Shown here: one piece after another, positions 28,801-39,700 of the stretch
Position numbering within the stretch: the first letter of the stretch is position 1
Layout: each line of letters opens with the position of its first letter
Source of the DNA: Candidatus Nitrospira nitrificans
GTDB taxonomy: Bacteria > Nitrospirota > Nitrospiria > Nitrospirales > Nitrospiraceae
Reading direction: 5' to 3'
DNA: 64,000 bases
Assembly: GCF_001458775.1 (NCBI RefSeq)
Contig: NZ_CZPZ01000034.1
Span: 1-64,000 of the forward strand
Position numbers and translations under genes: made by a program
Notes under the pieces: generated by a model
Databases searched by the model: none
The model's input: the letters and a program-made list of their open reading frames with translations, nothing else
What the model was told of the DNA's origin: nothing

Positions 28801-31800
28801 AGATCGATCGCCTTGCGCTGGCCGCGCTGGATCTCGGCGATCAGCTCGCCCGTCCCTATACGGCGCCGCGCACGGCGACGGAGGACATTCTGGCGGGCAT
28901 TTGGTCCGATGTGTTGGGTGTCGAGCGGGTCGGCGCGCACGACGATTTCTTCGAGTTGGGCGGCCATTCGCTGCTGGCGACGCAGATCATGTCGCGGATC
29001 CGCAGCACCTTCCACATCGAGCTGTCGCTGCGGACCGTGTTCGAATCCACGAGTGTCGCGGCCTTGGCCACGGCCGTGGACCGCGCTCGGAAAGACGGCG
29101 CAGCCGGCCAGGCGCCCCCGTTGGCGCCGATCGCGCGCACCGGTCCGCTGCCCGCCTCCTTCGCGCAACAGCGCCTCTGGTTTCTCGCGCAACTGGAGCC
29201 GGACAGTCCCTTCTATAATCTGCCGGCCGGGTTCCGTCTCAAGGGCCGGTTGGATGTGGATCTGTTGACGGCCGGTCTCAATCAAGTGATCGCGCGGCAC
29301 GAGGCATTGCGGACGGTGTTTCAGGAAACCGACGGGCAACCGACGCAGGTCGCGCTGTCCTCGGTGATGGTCGAGATTCCCGTCGTCGATCTTCGCGATA
29401 TCCCCGAGGAGGAGCGGCCGGCCACGTTGACCAGGCAGAGCGAAGCGGAGGCGCAGCGCATTTTCGATCTGACGCGCGGGCCGCTGGTGCGCGCGCGAGT
29501 GTGGCGTGTCGGGGAAGAGGAATATGTGCTGCTGATGACTTTGCATCACATTATTTCCGACGGTTGGGCGATGGATGTCTTGATCAGGGAATTGGTGACG
29601 TACTACCAGGCCGGTGTTTCGGGACGACCGGCCGAGTTGCCGCCGTTGTCCATCCAGTATGCCGACTATGCGGTCTGGCAGCGGGAGTGGATGCAGGGCG
29701 CGGCCTTGGAGGCTCAGCTCGCCTACTGGAAGGATCGTTTGGGGGATGCGCCGCCCGCATTGGAGTTGCCGACCGACCGGCCTCGTCCGGCCGTGCAGAC
29801 CTATCGCGGCGCCTGCTGCGAGTTTACGGTGCCCGGTGAGTTGTTGAAGCAGATCACGGGCTTCAGTCGCCGGCACAGCCTCACCACATATATGACCTTG
29901 CTCACGGCCTTCACGGCCTTGCTGCACCATTACAGCGGCCGGACCAGCATTGTGGTCGGCAGTCCCGTCGCGAACCGGCTCAGGATCGAGGTGGAAGAGC
30001 TGATCGGACTCTTCGTCAATACGCTGGTGTTGCGAACGGACATTCCGGACAATCCGCGTTGGATCGATCTATTGGATCGGGTGCGGGCAGAGGTGTTGGG
30101 GGCGCAGACTCATCAAGACCTTCCCTTCGAACATTTGGTGGATGCGCTGCAGCCGGAACGGAACCTGAGCCATTCTCCGCTCTTTCAGGTCATGTTCACC
30201 CTGCAGACGCCGGCGGAACAATCCATGGAAACGCCGGGGCTGCGGGTGGACAACATGGAGATCGATCCTGGCACCGCGCTGTTTGACCTGTCGCTGGACA
30301 TGGTGGTCGAGCCCGACCGGCTGTCAGGATCTTTCGAGTACAACCGGGACCTTTTCGACGAGCGTACCGTCAAACGTTACGCGGACGGCTTTCTGAAGAT
30401 TCTGGCTTCTATGATCGCCGAGCCGGAAGGGCGAGTGCACGATGTGCCGCCTGTCACGGAGCACGAGCGTCGACTGCAACTCATCGATTGGAACAATGTT
30501 CCGGGTCCCGATTTGACGGCCGACTATGTCACGCGGTTCGCCGCGCAGGTCAGGCGAACGCCTGACTCCACGGCGGTCATATGCCGTGAGCGGAGTTGGA
30601 CTTATCAGGAACTCCACCGATGGGCGAACATAACCGCGGATGCGTTGACATCGGCCGGAGTCGGTCCGGACTCGGTCGTGGCAGTGCTCGGGGATCGTAG
30701 CCCTGAACTACTGGCGATGATTCTCGGTGTCTTGGAGGCGGGAGGCGCCTATCTGCCGCTGGATCCACGGCATCCTCGACCGCGCATGGCGCAGATCGTG
30801 GAACTCAGCCGGCCGCTTGTTCTGTTGGTGACGCGGGAATGGGAAAGTCGGGCCGCGGACCTGTTGAACGATCTTCCGGTGGACAGGCACCCGCGGATAC
30901 TCACCATCGAGCAGGTGACGGAGCAGGATCTCGAGCCCACAGGCCCAAGACCGATCCGCCCGCCCGGACGCTTGGCCTATCTCATCTATACATCCGGCTC
31001 CACCGGCGCGCACAAAGGCGTGATGGTCGAGCAGGACGGCATGCTCAACAATATCCTGTACAAGCTGGAGAGTCTGCGGATGGCGGCCGACGATGTCGTC
31101 GCGCAGACCGCCTCGCAATGTTTCGACATTTCCGTCTGGCAGTTTCTGGCGGCCCTCTTGTGCGGGGCGAGGGTGCACATCGTTCCGGACGACGTGGCGC
31201 ATGATCCGACGGCGCTGTTGTCGTGCTTGGATGAAGCCGGCATCACCATCGTCGAGCCGGTGCCGGCGGTGCTGCAGGGGATTCTTGCCGTCGATGGAAA
31301 CGTGCCTGCCCTGGCCAAGGTACGGTGGGTGCTGCCGACGGGAGAGGCTCTGTCCTCGGCCCTCTGCCGCCGATGGTTCGCGCGCTATCCGGCTATTCCA
31401 TTGATGAACGTGTACGGACCAGCGGAATGTTCGGACGACGTCGCCACGCATACGATCTCTGCGGCTCCGGATGATCCGGATCGTCCGGTGCCCATCGGGA
31501 GACCCGTACCAGGCCTGCGCCTCTATATTTTGAACCGCCATCTGTCCCCCGTGCCTATGGGAACAGTCGGAGAACTTTGTGTCGGGGGCGTGGGGGTGGG
31601 GCGCGGCTATCTCCGCGATCCCAAGCGGACGGCGGAGGCGTTCGTGCCGGATCCCTTTGGACCGGATGCGGGAGCGAGGCTGTATCACACGGGGGACCTC
31701 GCCCGCTATCGGCCGGACGGGACCATCGAGTTTGTAGGGCGCGTGGATCACCAGGTCAAGATCCGCGGCTACCGCATCGAGCCGGGCGAAATCGAGGCCA

Positions 31801-33749
31801 GACTGCTGGAGCAGCGAGGTGTTCTGGAAGCCGTGGTGGTGGCCAGGGAAGACCAGCCTGGGCAGCGGCGGCTGGTGGCCTACGTGACACCGGATGCTCC
31901 TGAAGCGGTGGATACCCAAGACGTGAGGCGCCGGCTTCAGAACACGTTGCCGGACTACATGATTCCGAGTTCCTTTGTCGTCCTGAATACCTTGCCGCGG
32001 AGCTCGAACGGAAAAATCGACCGCAACGCGCTGCCGGTGCCGGATCTCGCCGGACAGGCGGAACGTTCCTACCGACCTCCGGTTACGCCCGCGGAGGCGG
32101 CGCTCGCGAAGATCTGGGAAGAGGTGTTGGGATTGCCGCGGGTCGGCACGCAGGACAATTTTTTCGAAGTGGGTGGCGATTCCATCGTGAGTTTACAAGT
32201 GATTGCCCGGGCCAAACAGGTCGGGCTGCTGCTGAGCCCCCGTCAGTTGTTCCAACACCAGACGGTGGCCGAACTTGCGGCGGTCGCCGGACGGGATGCG
32301 GTGGTCGTTCTGGAAGCCGAGCAGGGCGTCATCATGGGAGAGGCGGCATTGACGCCGATCCAATGCGCGTTTTTCGAATTGCCGCTGGCCAATCCGCACC
32401 ACTGGAATCAATCGGTCTTGCTGGAAGCGAAGGAGCCGCTCGTGGAGTCGGCTTTGGAGACGGCGGTGGCGACGCTCATCGCCCATCATGACGCGTTGCG
32501 GCTTCGATTCGTTCGAACGAACGACGGGTGGCGCCAGTCGCATGCGCCGGTTCCGCCGGGGCCCTTCGTCCACCGAGTAAACCTGACCGCGCTCTCCGAT
32601 TCGGAACGCCGTGCGTCCTTCGAAACGCAGGCCACGCGATGGCAAGGAAGTTTGAATATTTCGGAAGGGCCGCTCTTGCAGGTGGTCTGGTTCGAGATGG
32701 GAGAAGGTTCGGCTGATCGGCTGCTGATCGCGGTGCATCATCTCGCGGTGGACGGTGTTTCTTGGAGAATCCTCTTGGAGGACCTGCAGACCGTCTACCG
32801 GCAAGCAGCGGAAAACCGCCCGATACATCTGCCGCCCAAAACGACTTCATTCCGCCAGTGGGCGGAACGGCTCCGGCGATATGCCGAAGCCGAGGTCCGG
32901 AACGATCCGTCTTCCGACGTCTGGCTGACGGCGCAAGAGGAAGGATCGGTCGCGCTGCCCGCCGACGACCCAGCCGGCAGTGGTTGGGAAGCGGCGTCCG
33001 AGACCTTGACCCTGTCGTTGGACGAACGGAACACGGAAGCGTTGCTACACGAGATAGCCCCCGCATACGGAACGCAGATCAACGATGTGTTGTTGACGGC
33101 GTTGGCGCAGACCCTCGGCCGGTGGACAGGTCTCGATCGCGTGACGATCGATCTCGAGGGGCATGGACGGGAGGATCTGTTCCCTGAACTGGATGTCTCG
33201 CGCACCGTCGGGTGGTTCACCAGCGTCTTTCCCGTGACCTTGGACGTGATGTCATCGGTCTCGCCAGGAGAAGCGCTCAAGACGGTGAAGGAACAACTTC
33301 GGCGGATCCCGGGTCGCGGCATCGGCTACGGCATCGTCCGGTATCTGACGAAGAAAGGCCGCTCCGCGGCCGAGGCGCGGCCGGCGGCGCGGATTCCGGT
33401 GGGATTCAACTATCTCGGGCAGTTCGACGCGGTCGTCGCGGAGGAGTCGGCCTTCGTCCTGTCCACGGAATCGGTCGGCAACGAGCATGATCCCCGCAAT
33501 CCGATGGAATACGAGCTGGATATCAACGCGTCGATCGTGAACGGACGCCTGGAAGTCATGTGGACATACAGTCGCGAGCGCTATGGTTCCGGCACGATCT
33601 CGTCTCTGGCGGCGGCATATCTGAACGATTTGCAGACGTTGATCGCGCATTGCCTGCGCGCCGACGCCGGCGGCTACACACCGTCCGATTTTCCGAATGT
33701 GGAGCTGGAGCAGGATGCGCTGGACGCGATCTTGGAACAAATGAACTGA
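25878..33749 (+). CDS. NRPS, two modules with epimerase: C-A(Dab?)-PCP-C-A(Dab?)-PCP-E
   Basis: Residue map of 2623: C1 about 12-450 (YPLSPMQEG; motif HHILLDDW at 147, with D replacing the usual G); A1 470-985; PCP1 1000-1070 (GGHS); C2 1090-1525 (HHIISDGW); A2 1550-2055; PCP2 2070-2140 (GGDSI); E 2155-2610. The E domain shows L-T-P-I-Q, HHLAVDGVSW, E-G-H-G-R-E, T-V-G-W-F-T and N-Y-L-G-Q. Pockets by eye are D-I-W-E-L-T-A-D-D-K and D-I-W-E-L-T-V-D-D-K, so probably two Dab, the second epimerised to D. The start is GTG with GGAG upstream, eight bases after the previous stop. The N-terminus (I-E-S-I-Y-P-L-S-P-M-Q-E-G) and C-terminus (V-E-L-E-Q-D-A-L-D-A-I-L) look like acceptor and donor communication elements. 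Confidence 0.93.
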   Translation: MGKPALPDHIESIYPLSPMQEGILFHTLMNPGSGIYLMQNRYLLEGDLNYDAFVNAWGCVLDRHPALRTSFVWKSQKRPLQTVQRHVDIPVISMDWRGLSRTEQVERLDAELRAELQAGFDFSKAPLMRLRLIRLTEDMHQFVHSFHHILLDDWCISLLLMDFLSHYGSFARGERLTREKPRPYRDYIAWLQKQDINAAESFWRGYLKNFSTPTPLPYDRLPEGFADQNEDAADHCLHLSAETSATLVDLAQRHRLTVNTFFQGAWALLLNYYSSEREVLFGVTVAGRPTELSGVESILGLFINTLPLRISMRPDRPLMDWLKDLLAENVLVRQYDYTPLVQMQRWSEVPRGEALFHSLFVFENAPVDRELCEGRIIFKAEEEQYRVHTNYPLTVMGWPGRELGLKISYDKRLFDADTTGRMIRHLKRLLEAMAERPSARLADLSPLKEDERRQLLTEWNPVADASWRKEFDGLPRLFEEQVERRPDAVAVECLDESATYGELNRRANRVAHVLAETGAGPDTIVSLLGDRGIDLLTMMMGVFKAGVAYLPLDPHHPVSRLAQILKLSRSPIVLTSQEYLARLQEAVSQIDEASRPRLMVIERILKEAGREDNPEARGQSEHLAYVIYTSGSTGVPKGAMVTRRGMLNNIRSKVSGLALGPSDVIAQTASQCFDISVWQFLTALTCGARTSIVPDELSRDPFHLLAHLAQTDTTILETVPALLQGLLEAASEAGSGAAPRLQHLRWVLPTGEALPPPLCRQWLARYPAIPLLNAYGPAECADDVAVHPILEPPPVDQAHMPIGRPIEQTRLRILNAWLEPVPPGVPGELYVAGAGVGRGYLQDPARTAEVFLPDRFGSEPGARMYRTGDLARYRRDGAIEFVGRVDQQIKLRGFRIELGEIETHLLSSPLVREGAVLLHADARGEKRLAAYLVGHEGGGPDVPALRDFLLSQLPEYMVPTAFVPLPALPRTPNGKIDRLALAALDLGDQLARPYTAPRTATEDILAGIWSDVLGVERVGAHDDFFELGGHSLLATQIMSRIRSTFHIELSLRTVFESTSVAALATAVDRARKDGAAGQAPPLAPIARTGPLPASFAQQRLWFLAQLEPDSPFYNLPAGFRLKGRLDVDLLTAGLNQVIARHEALRTVFQETDGQPTQVALSSVMVEIPVVDLRDIPEEERPATLTRQSEAEAQRIFDLTRGPLVRARVWRVGEEEYVLLMTLHHIISDGWAMDVLIRELVTYYQAGVSGRPAELPPLSIQYADYAVWQREWMQGAALEAQLAYWKDRLGDAPPALELPTDRPRPAVQTYRGACCEFTVPGELLKQITGFSRRHSLTTYMTLLTAFTALLHHYSGRTSIVVGSPVANRLRIEVEELIGLFVNTLVLRTDIPDNPRWIDLLDRVRAEVLGAQTHQDLPFEHLVDALQPERNLSHSPLFQVMFTLQTPAEQSMETPGLRVDNMEIDPGTALFDLSLDMVVEPDRLSGSFEYNRDLFDERTVKRYADGFLKILASMIAEPEGRVHDVPPVTEHERRLQLIDWNNVPGPDLTADYVTRFAAQVRRTPDSTAVICRERSWTYQELHRWANITADALTSAGVGPDSVVAVLGDRSPELLAMILGVLEAGGAYLPLDPRHPRPRMAQIVELSRPLVLLVTREWESRAADLLNDLPVDRHPRILTIEQVTEQDLEPTGPRPIRPPGRLAYLIYTSGSTGAHKGVMVEQDGMLNNILYKLESLRMAADDVVAQTASQCFDISVWQFLAALLCGARVHIVPDDVAHDPTALLSCLDEAGITIVEPVPAVLQGILAVDGNVPALAKVRWVLPTGEALSSALCRRWFARYPAIPLMNVYGPAECSDDVATHTISAAPDDPDRPVPIGRPVPGLRLYILNRHLSPVPMGTVGELCVGGVGVGRGYLRDPKRTAEAFVPDPFGPDAGARLYHTGDLARYRPDGTIEFVGRVDHQVKIRGYRIEPGEIEARLLEQRGVLEAVVVAREDQPGQRRLVAYVTPDAPEAVDTQDVRRRLQNTLPDYMIPSSFVVLNTLPRSSNGKIDRNALPVPDLAGQAERSYRPPVTPAEAALAKIWEEVLGLPRVGTQDNFFEVGGDSIVSLQVIARAKQVGLLLSPRQLFQHQTVAELAAVAGRDAVVVLEAEQGVIMGEAALTPIQCAFFELPLANPHHWNQSVLLEAKEPLVESALETAVATLIAHHDALRLRFVRTNDGWRQSHAPVPPGPFVHRVNLTALSDSERRASFETQATRWQGSLNISEGPLLQVVWFEMGEGSADRLLIAVHHLAVDGVSWRILLEDLQTVYRQAAENRPIHLPPKTTSFRQWAERLRRYAEAEVRNDPSSDVWLTAQEEGSVALPADDPAGSGWEAASETLTLSLDERNTEALLHEIAPAYGTQINDVLLTALAQTLGRWTGLDRVTIDLEGHGREDLFPELDVSRTVGWFTSVFPVTLDVMSSVSPGEALKTVKEQLRRIPGRGIGYGIVRYLTKKGRSAAEARPAARIPVGFNYLGQFDAVVAEESAFVLSTESVGNEHDPRNPMEYELDINASIVNGRLEVMWTYSRERYGSGTISSLAAAYLNDLQTLIAHCLRADAGGYTPSDFPNVELEQDALDAILEQMN

Positions 33750-33762
33750 CGTGGGGCAGGCA

Positions 33763-36700
33763 ATGAGCAAACGAAAAGACATCGAATCGATCCACTATCT
33801 TTCTCCGCTTCAGGAAGGACTGCTCTTCCACGCCGTGTCCGACGCGGCCGCGGACCCATACTTCACGCAGACCGGCTTCGTCATCGACGGAGAGCTGAAG
33901 CTCGATCCGTTCGAGCAGGCCTGGCAAACGGTGATGGAGCGTCATCCGATCCTCCGCACCGGCTTCGTCTGGGACGGTGTCAAGCAGCCTATGCAGGTGG
34001 CGCGGCTCGGCGTGCGGATTCCGCTGCAGATCCTCGATTGGCGGGCCCTTCTCGGCAGGCAGCGGGACGAAGCCCTGGAGGTATTGTTGCGCGAGGATCG
34101 ACGCAAGCCGTTCGATTTGCTGACACCGCCCATGATGCGCCTCACGCTGATCCGGATCGAGGACAGTCGCTGGTATTTCATCAATAGCCACCACCATATT
34201 CTGTTGGACGGTTGGAGCGTCGCGCTGTTGCTGCGCGAGGTGCTGACTTGTTACGACGCATTGACCCATGGGCGACAACCGGGGTTGCCGCCTGTCAGGC
34301 CCTATGCCGAGTATTTGACCTGGCTGAGGAGCCGAAACCTTGACACGGCCGAGAATTTCTGGCGGACGAACCTTTCAGGATTCTCGACGCCGACCGCGCT
34401 GCCGCTGGAAACGCCGCAATGCCCGGCGTCGGAAGAGCTGAAATCCCTCCCGTACGCGGAACAGGAAGTGCGGCTGTCGAAGGCGGAAGTCGAAACATTG
34501 ACCGTCGCCGCCAAGCGTCGCCGACTCACATTGAATACCTTGGCGCAAGGAGCCTGGTCGGTCCTCTTGCATCGGTGCACCGGAGATCGGGAGGTGCTCT
34601 TCGGCGCGACGGTCTCCGGCCGGCCGGCGGAACTTCCCGGGTCGGACGTCATGGTCGGGCTGTTCATCAATACGCTGCCGGTTCGAGTCTCCATACCTTC
34701 CGACGCGAAGCTGGGAGACTGGCTCGGCTCGCTGCAGGAACAGAATAGCCTCCTGCGGCAATACGAATGGACGCCCCTGTCCCGAATCCGGCGCTGGAGC
34801 GGCGTGCCGGGCGGCCGGCCGTTGTTCGACAGCATCGTCGTCTTTGAAAGCTACCCTGAAGAGGAAAGCGACACGGATCAGCTCGGTTTGCGGATCGCTC
34901 CCATGGCGTCTCAGCGGCAGGAGGCCGAGTATGTCCTGACGGCCGGTCGCAACAACTATCCGCTGTCGTTGATGGTCGAGCCCGCCGCGGAAATGCGGCT
35001 GATTCTCTCTTATGCCCGCGAGCGGTTTGCACATGAAGACATCACACGTCTCCTCGGTTATTACCGTACGCTATTGATGGCGATGGCGGAACGGCCGGAT
35101 GTTCGTTTGGCGGAACTGTCTCCGCTGAACGAGGCGGAGCGAGACCGGCTTCTGACGGACTGGAACCGAACCATGGTTCTCGTAGATGGAACATGTGTCC
35201 ATGAACGAATCGAACGGCTGGCGCGCAAACGGCCGGAGGCAACCGCCGTGGTCTATGAGGAGCGATCCTTGACCTACGGAGAGCTGGACGCCCGGGCCGA
35301 CCGGCTTGCGCGGTACTTGCAGAAATGCGGTGTCGGTCCGGACGCGCGGGTGGGCCTCTGTGTGGAGCGATCGCTTGATTTGATCGTCGGACTGCTCGGG
35401 GTCCTCAAGGCGGGCGGCGCATATGTGGCGCTCGACCCCAAGCTTCCCAAAGAACGGCTGGCGTACATGCTGTCGGACAGCGGCGCCCGTGTGGTCCTCA
35501 TGCAGGCCGCGTCCGGCGACCTGTTCCAGGATTCGGATATACGGCAAGTCTATCTGGACCGTGATTGGGAGAACATCTCGTCAGGAGGCGATCAACCGTT
35601 GCGGCGGGACGTGCGACCGGAGAATTTGGCCTACGTCATCTATACCTCCGGCTCGACCGGCCGGCCGAAGGGCGTCGCTGTCGAGCATCGGCAGGTCGTC
35701 AACTATGTGTCCGGGCTCCTGTCCCGTCTTCCGCTCGAGCAGGCAACGAATTTCGCGACCGTCTCCACGGTGGCGGCGGATCTCGGCAACACCTCGATCT
35801 TCGGTTCACTCTGTTCCGGTCGCGCGCTTCACGTGCTGTCGGTCGAACGGGGGTTCGATCCCGATGCCGTCGCAGAGTACATGGCCGGCCACCGGATCGA
35901 CGTGCTGAAAATCGTCCCGAGCCATCTGGCCGGCCTGCTGGAAGCGGGACGGCCGGAGCAGGTGCTCCCGCGGCGTTGTCTGATTCTCGGCGGCGAAGCG
36001 GCTCACGGCGGCCTTGTCGAACGGATCCGAGCGCTCGCGCCGGGCTGCGAGATTATCAATCACTACGGACCCACGGAAACGACGATCGGAGCGCTCACCC
36101 ATCGAATCGACCAGGAAGCGGACCGGCAGGGACCTATTCCGATCGGACGGCCCTTGGCGAACAGCCAAGTCTTCATTCTGGATTCGGACGGTCAGCCGAC
36201 GCCGGTTGGAGTTTCCGGGGAGTTGTATGTCGGCGGTGATGGGCTGGCGAGGGGATATCTCGACCGTCCGGACCTGACCGCGGAGCGGTTTGTGCCGAAC
36301 CCATTCGGCGAGCGGGCCGGTGGGCGTCTATATCGGACCGGCGATCGGGCGCGGTATCGACCGGACGGCGCGATAGAATTTCACGGCCGTATGGACAATC
36401 AAGTGAAAGTCCGTGGATTCCGGATCGAATTGGGAGAAATCGAAGCGCAGCTGCGGGCCGACGGCCGGTTGAAGGATGCCGCGGTGGTCGTGCGCGCCGC
36501 GGCCGACGGCGCGAAGCAGCTTGCCGCCTATGTCGTGGCCCCGGCCGATCTTGATCCGGACTCTGTTCGGTCCAGCCTGGCGGTCCATTTGCCGGACTAT
36601 ATGATCCCCTCGACCGTGACCGTGTTGGAAGCGCTTCCCCTGACGGCCAACGGCAAGATTGATCGGACCGCTCTTCCGGACCCGGAACAGGCACAGACGC

Positions 36701-39700
36701 CGCAGAGCACCGCCTATGTCGCGCCGCGGAACGAAGTCGAAACGATGCTGGCGCAAATTTGGGCGGATGTTCTTCATCTGGATCGCGTGGGGATCCACGA
36801 CAATTTCTTCACGATCGGCGGCGATTCGATCCGCAGCCTTCAGGTCGTCGCGCGCGCGCACAAGTCCGGCATCAAGCTGACGCCCAAGCATTTGTTCGAG
36901 CACCCGACGGTGGCGGAGACCGCCGCCGTCGCGGCGACTGCGCTCGCGGAATCAGCGCCCGATTTCGCGACACAGGATTTTTCTCTCAGCGGGCTCGACC
37001 CGGCGGAGATCGATCGGCTGTTTCCGGACCGGAGCGCGGTCGAGGATCTCTACCCGTTGACGCCGATGCAGGAAGGCATGCTGTTCCACACGTTGCTGAA
37101 TCCAGGCACGGGCATCTATCTCATGCAGCAGCATTACACGTGGAACGGGCCCTTGAACCTGGAGCGGTTGGTCGAAGCGTGGGGACGGGTGATCGGCCGG
37201 CATCCGATTCTACGCACGGCCTACATTTGGAAGGATCTGAAGCGCCCGCTGCAGGTCGTGCAGCGGCGAATCGATCTCGCCGAAGCCGTGCACGTGCTTG
37301 ACTGGCGAGGCAGTTCCGCCGCCGAGCAAAAAGATCGCCTCGTCCACGCGCTCGAGAAAGAATTGACCGACGGGTTCGACATGAGCCGCGCGCCGCTCAT
37401 GCGGATCAGATTGATCCGCACGGGCGAGGAGTCCTATCACATTGTCAGAAGCTTCCACCATATCCTGACCGACGACTGGTGCTTCTCGATTCTGATGATG
37501 GAAGTGCTGTCCTACTATGAGGCGTTTCTGGAAGGCCGTTCGATCGACTTGCCGACGCCGCGCCCCTATCGCGACTACATCGCCTGGCTCCAGCGACAGG
37601 ATCTCGGCGCAGCTGAAGTGTTTTGGCGCAAGGAGCTGGAGGGCTTCAGTGCTCCGACCTCCCTCGGCGTCGAGCGCCTGTCGGCGCCTCGCCAAGAGGA
37701 CGTCTCCGAAGTGGGCGATGAGTTCGGTGAACTATCGGAACCTGTAACCGAGCGGCTGACCGCGCTTGCTCAGCAGCAGGGATTGACGCTGAACACGTTC
37801 TTGCAGGGCGCCTGGGCGCTGTTGCTCAGCCGATACAGCGGAACTCACGACGTGGTGATGGGCGTCACGGTCGCCGGACGACCGACGGAACTTGAAGGCG
37901 TGGAATCCATCGTGGGGCTGTTCATCAACAGTCTGCCGCTGCGGGTGCGAATCGCGTCGGATGCGCGACTGCTCGAATGGCTCAAGGGCATCCTGGCCGA
38001 CAATTACCGCGTTCGGCAATACGAATATCCACCGCTCGTGCAGATCCAGCGGTGGAGCGAGATTCCCAAAGGGCAGGCGCTGTTCAAGAGCCTGGTCGTC
38101 TTTGAAAACGCGCCGGTGGATCCGCGACTGGGCGAGCAAGTCGGAGAGGTGAGCCTGGAGTTCGACCACGACCGCGTCCACACGAATTACCCGGTGACGG
38201 TGGTGGCATATCCCGGTCCTCGATTGGGCATGCGCCTGTCGTACGACCGGCGGTTGTTCGAGCCCGAGGCGGTGCGCCGGATGGTAGGACACCTCAGCCA
38301 CCTGCTTGAAGCCATGGCGACGCGGCCGGAGGCTCGCCTCTGCGACCTGTCACTTCTGAGCGCTGAGGAACGGGCTCAATTGCTCGTCGAATGGAATAGG
38401 ACGGCCGCAGAGCGGCCCGAGGAGAAAGGATTCGCCGAATTGTTCGAGGCTCAAGTGAGGCGGACTCCGGATGCGGTCGCGGCGATCGACGATGAGCGGA
38501 GGATCACCTATCACGATTTGAATCGGGCCGCCAATCGAGTCGCCCACGCCTTGCGCCGGCGCGGCGTCGGGCCGGACGGGATCGTGGCGCTGCTTCATAC
38601 CCGTGGGATCGATTTGCTGATCATGATCCTCGGCGTCTTGAAAGCCGGCGGCGCCTACCTGCCGTTGGATCCCCATCATCCGCCTGCCCGGACGGCGCAG
38701 ATTCTGGCAACCAGCCGCCCGGCGCTGCTGTTGACGGTCCGAGCGCACGCGGCCTTGGCCGAGGCCGCCGTTGCCGCGGCTCCTGAGTCCGCAACGCAAC
38801 GTATGCTGCTGGATTTTTCGGTGAAGGAAACAGGTCCCGACGACAATCCGCCGCGCCGAGGCACCTCCGCGAATCTGGCCTATGTCATCTTCACCTCCGG
38901 TTCAACCGGTGTGCCGAAAGGCGCGATGGTGGAAGAGCGGGGGATGGTCAATCATCTCCTCAGCAAGATTCCCGCATTGGGCCTGTCCGGATCGGACGTG
39001 ATCGCCCAGACCGCGTCGCAGTGTTTCGATATCTCGGTCTGGCAGTTCTTGACCGGGTTGCTCTGCGGCGCATGCACGAGGATCCTGCTCGACGATCTCG
39101 TGCGCGATCCGCAGCGGCTTCTCCGCGAAATCGAGCGGTCGAGAATCACGGTATGGGAGACGGTGCCGTCGCTCCTTGTTTCCGGTCTCGATGGGAGGGT
39201 CGTGCCGTTGTCTTCTTTACGATGGCTGCTGGCGACGGGGGAAGCGGTGACTCCTGAGCTCTGCCGAGTTTGGTTCAGCCGCTATCCGTCGATCCCTCTG
39301 ATGAACGCCTACGGACCGGCGGAGTGCTCGGACGATGTTGCCGTACATGCGGTCACAAAGGCGCCTCCCGATGGAGCGACTCACGTGCCGATCGGCCGAC
39401 CGATTCCTCATCTCCGGCTCTATGGGTTGGACGGAAACGGAGAGCCGGTCCCCGTCGACGTAGCGGGAGAGCTCTATATCGGAGGGGTGGGCGTCGGACG
39501 AGGCTATCTCAACGATCCCGTGAAGACCGCCTCCGTCTTCGTGCCGGATCCGTTCGCAACCGAACCCGGCCTTCGTCTCTACCGCAGCGGCGACTTGGTG
39601 CGGTTTCGCTCGGACGGAACGCTGGAGTTTTTGGGGCGGCGAGATCATCAGGTCAAAGTCCGTGGTTACCGTATCGAGTTGGGGGAAATCGAAGCGCGAC

